28,515 nt of DNA from DASXZH01 sp036502005 (GTDB lineage Bacteria > Armatimonadota > Fimbriimonadia > Fimbriimonadales > Fimbriimonadaceae), in contig DASXZH010000056.1 of the NCBI GenBank assembly GCA_036502005.1, positions 1 to 28,515 of the forward strand, in the 5' to 3' direction. Of the stretch, positions 7,909 through 15,319 are shown one piece after another. Position 1 is the first letter of the stretch; each line of letters starts with the position of its first letter. Under the pieces are notes generated by a model. The model did not search any database. It saw only the letters and a list, made by a program, of their open reading frames with translations, and was not told where the DNA came from. The position numbers and the translations under genes are program-made.

Positions 7909-8703
7909 ATGATTTCAGCACTTATTCTCGCCCACGTTTTAACCGCCAACACCGTTGCCGCACAGCAACCTGTCCTTCTTCGGTACAAGTTCCACACTGG
8001 CCAAAGCCGCCGCTACAAGACAGTGATGGATATGAACATGAAGATGAACATGGGTGCCCAAAACATGCCCATGAAAATGGTCATGGACTCCATCGTCAAG
8101 CAGACCGTGAAATCGGTCGATGGCTCGGGGGCCGGGCATATAGCAATTCAGCCCATTAGCCAGAATTCCACGATGTATATGAATGGGAAGCCTACAAAAT
8201 CGCCAATGCCCAGCAGCACTAAAACTGTAAATATGACAATGGCTCCGGATGGCGAGGTTAGTGGACTCGATGTAGGAGGTTCGAACCCGATGGCGATGAT
8301 GGGCGGCGGAAGCTCCGCGAGCCCGTTTGCGATGACGGGAGCGTTGCCTTCCAAAGCCGTATCGCCTGGCAGTCATTGGAACAGTTCCGCCAACGTTATG
8401 GGATCGGGAATTGAAATGGCCTCTAAATTGGACAGGATTGGTTCAGTGAACGGGCATTCCGTAGCGTTTATCAGCGCAAGCGGAAGCATGGATCTGGGCA
8501 AAATGCTCGGGGCTATCGGAAAGGGCAAGGGAGTTACCGGCTCCGGTTCCATTAACATGAACCTTCACTACCGGTTCGACATTACTAGCGGCTGCCTGCT
8601 CGATACCTCTGGCACGATGACCTACAAGATGAACATGGGCGCTTCGAAAGGGAGCATGGACATGAACGGGGTCGCAGATATGAAGGTGAGCCTGGTTCAA
8701 TAA
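7909..8703 (+). CDS. Exported methionine-rich protein, paralogue of the next gene
   Basis: The protein has 264 residues. The N-terminal hydrophobic stretch MISALILAHVLTANTVAAQQ looks like a signal peptide cut after VAA. About 30 residues are methionine, concentrated in MDMNMKMNMGAQNMPMKMVM (near 40-60), NPMAMMGGG and a C-terminal TMTYKMNMG...MDMNG. The core pattern LLRYKFHTGQSRRYKT, LAPDGEVSG-like, MMGGGS, VSPGSHW, YRFDITSG and DTSGTMTYKM is shared with the downstream frame-broken gene, so they are tandem duplicates. The general layout resembles DUF6263-type exported proteins, but that is a weak recollection. Met-rich exported proteins often bind Cu(I) or Ag(I); whether this one does is inference. 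It is followed at once by a 7-base tandem repeat. Confidence 0.7.
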   Translation: MISALILAHVLTANTVAAQQPVLLRYKFHTGQSRRYKTVMDMNMKMNMGAQNMPMKMVMDSIVKQTVKSVDGSGAGHIAIQPISQNSTMYMNGKPTKSPMPSSTKTVNMTMAPDGEVSGLDVGGSNPMAMMGGGSSASPFAMTGALPSKAVSPGSHWNSSANVMGSGIEMASKLDRIGSVNGHSVAFISASGSMDLGKMLGAIGKGKGVTGSGSINMNLHYRFDITSGCLLDTSGTMTYKMNMGASKGSMDMNGVADMKVSLVQ

Positions 8704-8731
8704 ATTTTCGATTTTCGATTTTCGATTTTCG
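8704..8731. repeat. Heptamer tandem repeat, four ATTTTCG units
   Basis: Four perfect copies of ATTTTCG begin at the base after the TAA of the Met-rich protein gene. In the other orientation and phase the unit is AATCGAA, sharing the TCGAA core with the arrays at 10896, 11004 and 14169. Confidence 0.9.
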
Positions 8732-8761
8732 AATCGGCACTGTTAGCTTTTGATCGATGAA

Positions 8762-9633
8762 ATGAGAAAATCGGTTCTAGTTCTTTCTATTGGATTGGTC
8801 CTTTCTGGCTCGGGTTGCGTGGCGAAGAAAGGACCCGCAGTGCCCCAATCCGTTCTATTGCGCTTTAAGTTTCGACCCGGTGAAAGCCTAACCTACAAAA
8901 CGGTGGTGGAAAGCGGTGAGGGTGAAGAACGCGGATCTGAAGAATATAAATCGTCCCAATCGTGTTCTTCCGAAGTAAAGGAACTTGTAAAGTCCGTTAG
9001 CCCGGCGGGCACAGCAAATTTGTCCTTAACCTTATTTGCCGTAGGCGTTAGCGGAACTAAAAGGGGAAGACGTTCACTCGACTCTGGCCCTAAGCTAAAG
9101 GAACCATTTAACTTGACATTGTCTCCAATTGGAGAGGTTGGCGGTAGAGATGTTCCTGTTGGAATGATGGGAGGCGGTAGCCGTTTAAGCCTAGACAATA
9201 TGATGGCAACCTATTTTTTTCAAAGCGTTCCCGTAGCCTCATTGCAGGTGGTGACGGCTTTCCGTCAGGGAGTGTGAGCCCGGGCAGCCACTGGCGTGGA
9301 CAGGTCGGTTTTTTTGAATTTGCGCTAGATACAACGGTCAATTTGGACAAGCTTGCCACCGAGGGAACTCATACAATCGCCTATATTTCCGCGAAGTCCA
9401 AATTCAACTTAGGCGACGCCCTGGGTGAACCTCATAAAAAGCCCTCGAAAGATTTGATGAACGGTAGCTTCCAATATCGTTTTGACGTAACAAGCGGCCG
9501 CATTTTGTCGATGCGAGCGAACTGGGCTATGGCTCCGGATCCACCCACACAAGGAAATTCTATTGCTCAAGATTTTCACGAGACAGACAGCACCATGACC
9601 TTCAAAATGGATCTTGTTGGCTCATCGGACTAG
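8762..9633 (+). pseudogene. Frame-broken paralogue of the Met-rich exported protein
   Basis: The first frame (ATG 8762; TTG 8750 also possible) has a signal sequence ending GLVLSGSGC, possibly a lipoprotein site, and the paralogous features VLLRFKFRPGESLTYKT, LSPIGEVGG and GMMGGGS, then stops at TGA 9275-9277. The next frame, shifted by -1, continues with FPSGSVSPGSHW, HTIAYISAKSKFNLGDALG, YRFDVTSG and DSTMTFKM, matching the second half of the neighbour. Both frames are open between 9181 and 9274, so the shift lies there. The seven T at 9214-9220 are in phase as T TTT TTT, a -1 slippery heptamer; a one-base deletion near TTTCCG at about 9262 fits the alignment equally well. Mutation, sequencing error and programmed slippage are all possible. 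The methionine clusters of the first copy are missing here. Confidence 0.7.
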
Positions 9634-9646
9634 CTGAGCAGTTGAC

Positions 9647-10852
9647 CTAGACATCTTCGCCGAAAGGCCACGTGGGCAGCATGCGTGGGAGCGGCTTATC
9701 GCTTCGATAGCCCATCTCGTATTCCGCCTGCATGATGGTGTGGATTTCCTTCGTGCCTTCGTAAATCATGGCGCCGCGGGAGTTGCGGAAATAGCGCTCC
9801 ACAGGAAACTCATCGGAGTAGCCGTAAGCGCCATGGATCTCTACTGCATCGTTTGCCGACTGAAACGCGAAGTTACAGTTCTGCCATTTCGCCAGGCCAA
9901 CCTCGCGAGTATGCCGTTGGCCGGTGTTCTTCATCCAGCCAACTTTGTAATATAAGAGCCTGCCCATTTCTCGCCCAGCCGCCATGTTGGCGATCATCTG
10001 CTGCACAAGTTGTTTGCGGCCGATCTCTTCACCAGAGACCTTTCGATCCTTGCTGTAGGGCACGCATGCGTCCAGACAAGCTGAGATAATCCCCACCGCG
10101 CCGGAGGCAACCGTGTATCGGCCGTGGTCGAGGGCCGACATGGCGATCTTGAATCCATCGCCTTCTTCGCCAAGGCGATTTTCAATCGGAACGCGCATAT
10201 CTTCAAAGAAGATCTGGCCGGTGTTTCCGGCCCGCACGCCCAGCTTTCCTTTGAGTGCATTAGAGTGGAAACCGGGAGTTTTTCGGTCCACGATGAAGGC
10301 GCTCATTCCAGCCGCCTTTGTAGCCGCTTCAGGGTTGGTGACGGCGATGACGAGGAACTGATCCGCGTAGTCGGCGAGGGAAATCCAAGTTTTTGCCCCG
10401 TTCAGTACATAGCTATCCCCGTCGCGCGCCGCGCGGGTTGAAATATTGATGGCATCGCTGCCCGCGTTGGGTTCGGTCAGCCCGAACGCCCCGATATGCT
10501 CCCCAGTTGCCAGCTTGGGCAGCCATCGCTTTTTCTGTTCCGCGCTACCCCACTGCATTAGGGTGAGGGAATGGAGGCCAGAGTGAACGCTCATGACCAC
10601 GCGCGCGCTCGTATCGGCTCTTTCTAGTTCTTCGCAGACGATCCCGAGGGAGACGTAGTCGGTGCCAGAGCCAGAATATTTCTCGGGAATGCTCGTTCCG
10701 AGGAGACCCGCTTCCGCCATTTTATCAAGCGTAGCGCGGTCCGACTTAGCCTCTCGGTCCTTCTCGCGGATGGTAGGGACGATCTCTTGTTGGCCGAATT
10801 TGTAGGCCATTTCGCGAACAAGCTTGTGCTCGGCCGTCAGTGCAAAATCCAT
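9647..10852 (-). CDS. Acyl-CoA dehydrogenase
   Basis: The 401-residue protein matches the family from end to end: N-terminal helical domain (MDFALTAEHKLVREM), FAD and substrate motif FGLTEPNAGSDA, a beta domain with LNGAKTWISLADYAD, and a C-terminal domain with DAVEIHGAYGYSDEFPVERYFR. The catalytic base is E365 in IYEGT. It oxidises an acyl-CoA to the 2-enoyl-CoA and passes electrons to electron-transfer flavoprotein. Chain-length specificity cannot be read from sequence alone; the E position is that of short/medium-chain enzymes. No electron-transfer flavoprotein or hydratase gene is adjacent. It is downstream of the Nramp-related gene on the same strand, 181 bases away, separated by inverted heptamer arrays. 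Confidence 0.95.
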   Translation of the reverse strand: MDFALTAEHKLVREMAYKFGQQEIVPTIREKDREAKSDRATLDKMAEAGLLGTSIPEKYSGSGTDYVSLGIVCEELERADTSARVVMSVHSGLHSLTLMQWGSAEQKKRWLPKLATGEHIGAFGLTEPNAGSDAINISTRAARDGDSYVLNGAKTWISLADYADQFLVIAVTNPEAATKAAGMSAFIVDRKTPGFHSNALKGKLGVRAGNTGQIFFEDMRVPIENRLGEEGDGFKIAMSALDHGRYTVASGAVGIISACLDACVPYSKDRKVSGEEIGRKQLVQQMIANMAAGREMGRLLYYKVGWMKNTGQRHTREVGLAKWQNCNFAFQSANDAVEIHGAYGYSDEFPVERYFRNSRGAMIYEGTKEIHTIMQAEYEMGYRSDKPLPRMLPTWPFGEDV

Positions 10853-10895
10853 GTGTATATTGTGACGCTTCGCGTGTGACAGGTGATAGGTGACT

Positions 10896-10930
10896 GGTCG
10901 CAGGTCGAAGGTCGAAGGTCGAAGGTCGAA
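10896..10930. repeat. Heptamer tandem repeat, five GGTCGAA units
   Basis: One variant unit GGTCGCA (10896-10902) is followed by four perfect GGTCGAA units. It forms the left arm of an inverted pair with the array at 11004-11030. Confidence 0.9.
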
Positions 10931-11003
10931 AGACGGAGACGGAAGACGGAATCGAAATCTTGCAACATACGCGCCGCGAACAAATGTGCGGTCGTCTCTG
11001 ATT

Positions 11004-11030
11004 TTCGACCTTCGACCTTCGACCTTCGAC
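11004..11030. repeat. Heptamer tandem repeat, TTCGACC units (inverted partner)
   Basis: Three full TTCGACC units plus TTCGAC end three bases from the Nramp-related gene's stop codon. They are the reverse complement of the GGTCGAA array at 10896. A transcript running from the transporter into the dehydrogenase gene could form a stem of about 27 bp around a loop of about 73 bases. Confidence 0.88.
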
Positions 11031-11033
11031 TAA

Positions 11034-12368
11034 TTAAAGACTCGTCCAAATAAGGCCAAGCGCACAAAGCAGCATAACTGCGGTGGCGAGCCAGCCCACG
11101 GCCGTTAATCCCTTTGAAAGGGTGAACTGACCCATGATTTCCTTTTTGTGGCCCATGAGCATCATCACGACCATAATTGGCCCGGCCGTCACGCCATTTA
11201 GGATGGCGGACCAGATCAGCGCTTTAATCATGTTGATATGCATGAAGTTCATCGAAATTCCAATCAACATGGAAAGGGCAAGAATGAGATAAAAGCCCTT
11301 TGCCTGATAGGGCTTTCTCTCGAGCCCAACCGGCCAGCCGGCCGTTTCGCCAACCGCATAAGCGGCAGAACCGGCGAGGACGGGAACGGCTAACATTCCG
11401 GTACCGATTATTCCCAAAGCAAACAGTAAGAACGTTGCCGGCCCGGCTACCGGACGTAAGGCGGCGGCAGCCTGCTCTGCGGTCTGAATATCCGTCACGC
11501 CCTTGGCGTGGAGGGTGGTAGCCACGCTAAGAATAATGAAAAAGGCGACCATCTGCGAAAAGCCCATGCCGATAAAGGTGTCCAAGCGGATTCGCGGAAT
11601 TTGGTAGGCGGCTTGCCTTGGGGCCTTGATTAGAGGCTTTTGATCGGGGTCACGCTCTTCTTCCTCTACCTCCTCCGAAGACTGCCAGAAGAAAAGGTAA
11701 GGACTAATGGTGGTTCCGAGGATCGCGACGATGCCGCCGATAAAATCCTTGTTCCATTCCATATGTGGGACGACAGTTGCAAGTAACGCCTTCGACCACT
11801 GGACATGCACGCAAAAGACGACGGCCACGTAGCTGAAAAGAGCAAACGTGAGCCATTTTAGAAAGAAGACATAGCGGTCGTACGGCACAAAAACGATGAG
11901 CACGGTTGATACGAGGCCGAGACCAACCGCGTAGAATTTGCTTGAACCGGGGAGCATCAGGATTGCAGCGGCTCCCATCGCGCCCACGTCGGCCCCCAGA
12001 TTTACAACGTTAGCCACGAGCATAAGACCGACCACGCCGAAGGTCAACCAAGCAGGGAAGCAGCATTTCATGTTCGCCGCGATTCCTTTTCCCGTCACCC
12101 TACCTATTAGCGCGCTGATCTCCTGAATAGCCACCATAAGCGGAAACGAGAACAGCATCGTCCACAACATGCCGAATCCAAACTGAGCCCCCATTTGGGA
12201 ATAAGTGGCGACCCCGCTGGGATCGTCATCGGATGCGCCGGTGATGAGCCCAGGACCTAATGCTGTTGCTAGGCTTAGTTTCTTTTTGGGCGGTGGCTGA
12301 GAAGGTTGGTGGGGAACTCTTTGGAAACCCCTTTCTGGCGCATCGTCCGGCATCTTTATTTTCCCCAT
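11034..12368 (-). CDS. Nramp-related (SLC11-like) divalent metal transporter
   Basis: A polytopic membrane protein of 444 residues with about eleven hydrophobic segments and the Nramp opening LGPGLITGASDDDPSGVATYSQ. Classical Mn/Fe transporters have DPGN in helix 1 and MPH in helix 6; here helix 1 reads DPSG (D49-G52) and helix 6 reads GTTISPYLFFWQ. The Asn and Met that bind transition metals are thus replaced, as in Nramp-related branches reported to move Mg2+ or other ions, so the substrate is open. A charged loop EEVEEEERDPDQ follows helix 6. The start chosen is ATG 12368, with GGAG five bases before AGGAG-type spacing. An upstream in-frame ATG at 12434 would add 22 residues with no ribosome site. 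Confidence 0.85.
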   Translation of the reverse strand: MGKIKMPDDAPERGFQRVPHQPSQPPPKKKLSLATALGPGLITGASDDDPSGVATYSQMGAQFGFGMLWTMLFSFPLMVAIQEISALIGRVTGKGIAANMKCCFPAWLTFGVVGLMLVANVVNLGADVGAMGAAAILMLPGSSKFYAVGLGLVSTVLIVFVPYDRYVFFLKWLTFALFSYVAVVFCVHVQWSKALLATVVPHMEWNKDFIGGIVAILGTTISPYLFFWQSSEEVEEEERDPDQKPLIKAPRQAAYQIPRIRLDTFIGMGFSQMVAFFIILSVATTLHAKGVTDIQTAEQAAAALRPVAGPATFLLFALGIIGTGMLAVPVLAGSAAYAVGETAGWPVGLERKPYQAKGFYLILALSMLIGISMNFMHINMIKALIWSAILNGVTAGPIMVVMMLMGHKKEIMGQFTLSKGLTAVGWLATAVMLLCALGLIWTSL

Positions 12369-12460
12369 CTCCTCTCCAAGTCCATTGTACGGTGCGATAC
12401 CCATGCATGTTGTCATTACATTTGACCGCTGCATGGTTGCGGAAGTGTTACTCTTATGAA

Positions 12461-13048
12461 ATGGAAGAACTCAATCGATGTTTTGTAGGAATTCGTCTGC
12501 CTCAGGAAGCGCAAGCGAAGCTTGCCGAAGTTCAGTTGGCCATTCGGCATAAGGCTGGATCCGATGTTGTGCGCTGGTCGAACACTGCAGAACTGCAAAT
12601 TATCGTGCTGCCTTTGGGCGAGTTGCTTGTTGAAAGAGTTCACCAGGTGATGTCATTGTTGCCCAACATCGCAGCCCAGTTTCGGCCGTTTGAGATCACC
12701 CTTGAAGGTTTGGGAGGCTCACCATCGGCATTGCAGCCGCGATTCCCATGGGTTGGAGTGGGGGGAGATGCGCAAGTGTTGATGAACCTGCATTTGGCAC
12801 TAGAAAGATCGCTGATGCCCCTGCTTCCGAACTATCAGGCGAAAGGGTTCCAGGGCCACATTGATTTGGGGCGTATCAAGATCGAATCTGAGCAGAACCG
12901 TACGGCCCTCGGGCGTGCCATTAAAATGAGCCCAACGGGGTGCATTTATCGCATGGCGGTCACCCAGTTTGATCTCTTTAGAAGCGCAACTAGCAGCGGG
13001 GGCGTCCACTTGGTAACCGAGGGCTCTTATCCATTTCCAAGCTTCTAG
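12461..13048 (+). CDS. LigT/ThpR-like 2H phosphoesterase-fold protein lacking both catalytic motifs
   Basis: The 195 residues have the length and layout of RNA 2',3'-cyclic phosphodiesterases: RCFVGIRLPQEAQAKLAEVQ at the start, VRWSNTAELQIIVLPLGE where the first HxTx motif falls, FEITLEGLGGSPS, PWVGV, and GFQGHIDLGRIK where the second falls. The first motif reads Q46-I-I-V and the second H133-I-D-L, so three of four catalytic residues are gone. The fold is recognisable but phosphodiesterase activity is unlikely; a nucleotide or RNA binding role is inference. ATG 12461 is chosen because the conserved N-terminus starts there; longer in-frame starts back to 12260 run antisense to the transporter gene. 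Confidence 0.65.
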   Translation: MEELNRCFVGIRLPQEAQAKLAEVQLAIRHKAGSDVVRWSNTAELQIIVLPLGELLVERVHQVMSLLPNIAAQFRPFEITLEGLGGSPSALQPRFPWVGVGGDAQVLMNLHLALERSLMPLLPNYQAKGFQGHIDLGRIKIESEQNRTALGRAIKMSPTGCIYRMAVTQFDLFRSATSSGGVHLVTEGSYPFPSF

Positions 13049-13085
13049 GGGGAACATAAGGGTTAGGGAAAGCGTAGCCGTAAAC

Positions 13086-14162
13086 ATGAAGAACAGCTTC
13101 AGGATCGTCGTTGCATCGATAGCGCTGGCATTGCCGTTTTTTGCCTCCGCGCAGACGGCGACCACGCAGACTCTCCATATTGGGGATCCAGCTCCGCCAC
13201 TTGCGGTGGGGCAATGGCTAAAGGGCAATCCGATCCCGCAATACCTTTCCAGTGAAGCTTATGTGGTCGTTTTTTGGTCGACTTGGAGTCCAGCCTTCAT
13301 GAATGTAATGCAGCACCTGAACGAGATAGAGGCTAAATACAGCGACCATATTCGCATCGTTGCGGTGAGCGTCTTTGAGGACAATGCGGCCAAGCCAATC
13401 GGATTTGTAAACCATTTCGCAGATAAGATGGATTTTTCGGTAGCGGTCGATCAAGTGCCGGCTACAAGTAAACATGGGTTGGACGGCACTATGGCTGTCA
13501 CCTGGCTGGAAGCTTCTCAGCAGCAAGGCGTGCCGATTGCTTTCATCGTGGACCACAGCGGGAAGATCGCCTGGATCGGTTCGCCGTTCGGTAACTCAAT
13601 TGATGATCCACTTCGAAAGATCATAGATAACAGTTGGGATTCGGCCTCTTATGCGACTGAATTTAGTTCGAAACAGGATCGAGACAAGGCGACGTCGGAC
13701 ATTGTCACGAAGATGACGCTTGCAATCAACGCTAGCGATTGGGATGGCGCACTAAAGCTATCCGACGAGTTGATCCCTTATGATAAGGCAGCAGCGGCCG
13801 GTGCTCGCTATTTAACAATGCTTCGAAAAGGCGACTACGATGCAGCATATGCCTACGCAAAGCAACTCGCCGATGGCCCGTTCGCAAAGGACGCCGCCGC
13901 CGTTTTCAGCTTGGGCTGGATCACCATCAACCCAGTCGAGCCCTACAAGAAAACCAACTATGAGTTAGGAGTTGCCCTGGCAAAGCAGGCGGTTGAGCTT
14001 TCTTATCACAAGAGCGCGGAGATGCTGGATCTTCTGGCTTGGGCCTACTACCAAAAGAAGGATAAGGAAAATGCGATCTCGACCGAGAAGGAAGCTTTGG
14101 CCGTGGCGAGGGACGATCAGAAGTTTAAACTGGAACAGTCGTTGAAGACGTTTGGAGGATGA
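13086..14162 (+). CDS. Exported TlpA/thioredoxin-fold protein without redox cysteines, with C-terminal helical repeats
   Basis: The protein has 358 residues. The signal peptide MKNSFRIVVASIALALPFFA ends ASAQ. Residues about 30-190 follow the TlpA/AhpC plan: IGDPAPPLAVGQWLKG, VVVFWSTWSPAF, a central VAVSVFED, the cis-proline GVP150IAFIVDHSGKIAWIG. Where the active site WCxxC should be, the sequence is W67-S-P-A-F, so neither cysteine is present. Residues about 200-358 are TPR-like helical repeats (AYAKQLADGPFAKDA, LDLLAWAYYQKKDKENAI). The protein probably binds a partner in the periplasm rather than exchanging disulfides. It begins 37 bases after the LigT-like gene and is likely cotranscribed with it. 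Confidence 0.75.
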   Translation: MKNSFRIVVASIALALPFFASAQTATTQTLHIGDPAPPLAVGQWLKGNPIPQYLSSEAYVVVFWSTWSPAFMNVMQHLNEIEAKYSDHIRIVAVSVFEDNAAKPIGFVNHFADKMDFSVAVDQVPATSKHGLDGTMAVTWLEASQQQGVPIAFIVDHSGKIAWIGSPFGNSIDDPLRKIIDNSWDSASYATEFSSKQDRDKATSDIVTKMTLAINASDWDGALKLSDELIPYDKAAAAGARYLTMLRKGDYDAAYAYAKQLADGPFAKDAAAVFSLGWITINPVEPYKKTNYELGVALAKQAVELSYHKSAEMLDLLAWAYYQKKDKENAISTEKEALAVARDDQKFKLEQSLKTFGG

Positions 14163-14168
14163 GGGGAT

Positions 14169-14210
14169 TGTCGAATGTCGAATGTCGAATGTCGAATGTC
14201 GAATGTCGAT
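14169..14210. repeat. Heptamer tandem repeat, TGTCGAA units
   Basis: Five perfect TGTCGAA units plus a sixth, TGTCGAT, start six bases after the stop of the TlpA-like gene. The unit shares TCGAA with the other heptamer arrays in this window and differs in the first two bases. Confidence 0.92.
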
Positions 14211-14272
14211 TGGGTAGCGGTGGATAGCCGGTCTTGACGCACATATTAGAGAGCTGACCAAGAAATAATTTC

Positions 14273-14518
14273 ACGCAAAGACGCAAAGCCCGCAAAGAGT
14301 TTCTGCTTGCTGAGGCGAAGTAATCCATAGCTGTGATTTAGTTGGAGCTGTTTGTTAGAGCGCCGGGTCAAAGAATCTCAATCCCCTTTGCGAGCTTTGC
14401 GCCTTTGCGCGACAATTCCGATTCAGCCGCCCTAGCATATAGCCTCACCTCTATGTCGTAGTTGCCCATCAACCCGCACCAACTCATCAGAAATCTTTGC
14501 GGGCTTTGCGTGATAATT
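14273..14518. repeat. Three copies of a CGCAAAG/CTTTGCG interspersed element
   Basis: ACGCAAAGACGCAAAGCCCGCAAAG lies in pieces at 14273-14297. Inverted copies lie at 14386-14417 (CTTTGCGAGCTTTGCG then CCTTTGCGCGACAATT) and 14495-14518 (CTTTGCGGGCTTTGCG then TGATAATT). Together with the heptamer array they fill the 395-base spacer 14163-14557; no gene is visible in it. Opposite copies could pair in RNA or single-stranded DNA. Confidence 0.75.
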
Positions 14519-14557
14519 GAAATCGGCCAACCCTAGAAACAGAAACCAATAATCTCG

Positions 14558-15319
14558 ATGGAAAAGAAGCCCACTCTAAGCCCGAGCAAGATCACCACCT
14601 ACCTTGCTTGCCCGGTGAAATACCGTTGGACTCATGTCGACGCGCGCGGGCGGTGGTACATGAAAGCGAAAAGCTACTTCAGCTTCGGGGCTTCTCTTCA
14701 CAAAGTGCTAGAGCGCTTTCACGACAGCGGCGACACGGGTGTCGAAACCACCCATCAGGCGCTTGCCGCGTTGGAAGAGAACTGGTTGGAAGCGGGGTTT
14801 TCCAGCGCGGACGAGATGGCCGATGCCTATGGCGAAGGTAAGGCCATTATCGAACGCTACGTAGAGGAGGCACAGATTGCCAGAGCCGGGGCCGATACCC
14901 TTTTTGTCGAGAAGTTTTTAAAGCGAGACATGGGCGATTTCGTTCTCGTCGGGCGGCTCGACAGGGTAGACGAGCACGAGGACGGAACGCTTGAAGTGGT
15001 GGATTACAAATCCGGTCGGGCCACCGTTAAGCCGGAGGATGTAGCGCAAGACATCGCCATGTCCTGCTACCAACTCTTGTTAAAAGAGCAATACCCGGAT
15101 CGGAATATCAAAGCGACTATCGTTTCCCTAAGGACCGGCGATCAGGCGAGCTACACCATGGCACCCGAGGAAATGGACGAGTTTGAATTTTCGCTCAAGG
15201 AGTTGGGCCGGACCATGCTCTGCCACAACTATTTTGAGTTGGTGCCAATCAAGAAAGGGCTTTGTCTCGACTGCGACTTCTTGCCACTTTGCAAGAAGCA
15301 CCACGAGTTTGAGGATTAA
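14558..15319 (+). CDS. RecB/Cas4-type PD-(D/E)XK nuclease with a predicted Fe-S cluster
   Basis: The 253-residue protein has the full motif set of the PDDEXK_1 family: LSPSKITTYLACPVKYRW at the N-terminus, H48 in FGASLHKVLE, D135 in GRLDRVD, D149-Y-K151 in EVVDYKSG, and Q172 in the QLLL helix. Four cysteines, C18 with C236, C239 and C245, match the split 4Fe-4S binding site of AddB, Cas4 and related nucleases. It is probably a 5'-3' type exonuclease or helicase partner in DNA repair. No cas genes, repeats or helicase are nearby, so a Cas4 role is not supported. The stop codon overlaps that of the convergent gene: TTAA serves both. Confidence 0.88.
   Translation: MEKKPTLSPSKITTYLACPVKYRWTHVDARGRWYMKAKSYFSFGASLHKVLERFHDSGDTGVETTHQALAALEENWLEAGFSSADEMADAYGEGKAIIERYVEEAQIARAGADTLFVEKFLKRDMGDFVLVGRLDRVDEHEDGTLEVVDYKSGRATVKPEDVAQDIAMSCYQLLLKEQYPDRNIKATIVSLRTGDQASYTMAPEEMDEFEFSLKELGRTMLCHNYFELVPIKKGLCLDCDFLPLCKKHHEFED

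Noticed and set aside
8278..8288. GGTTCGAACCC, like a tRNA T-arm
   Set aside because: It is inside the Met-rich protein frame and no acceptor, D-arm or anticodon arm fits around it.
14558..15319. Possible Cas4 and hence a CRISPR locus
   Set aside because: The nuclease motifs fit Cas4 and RecB alike, and no cas genes or spaced repeats occur nearby; the short tandem repeats have no unique spacers.
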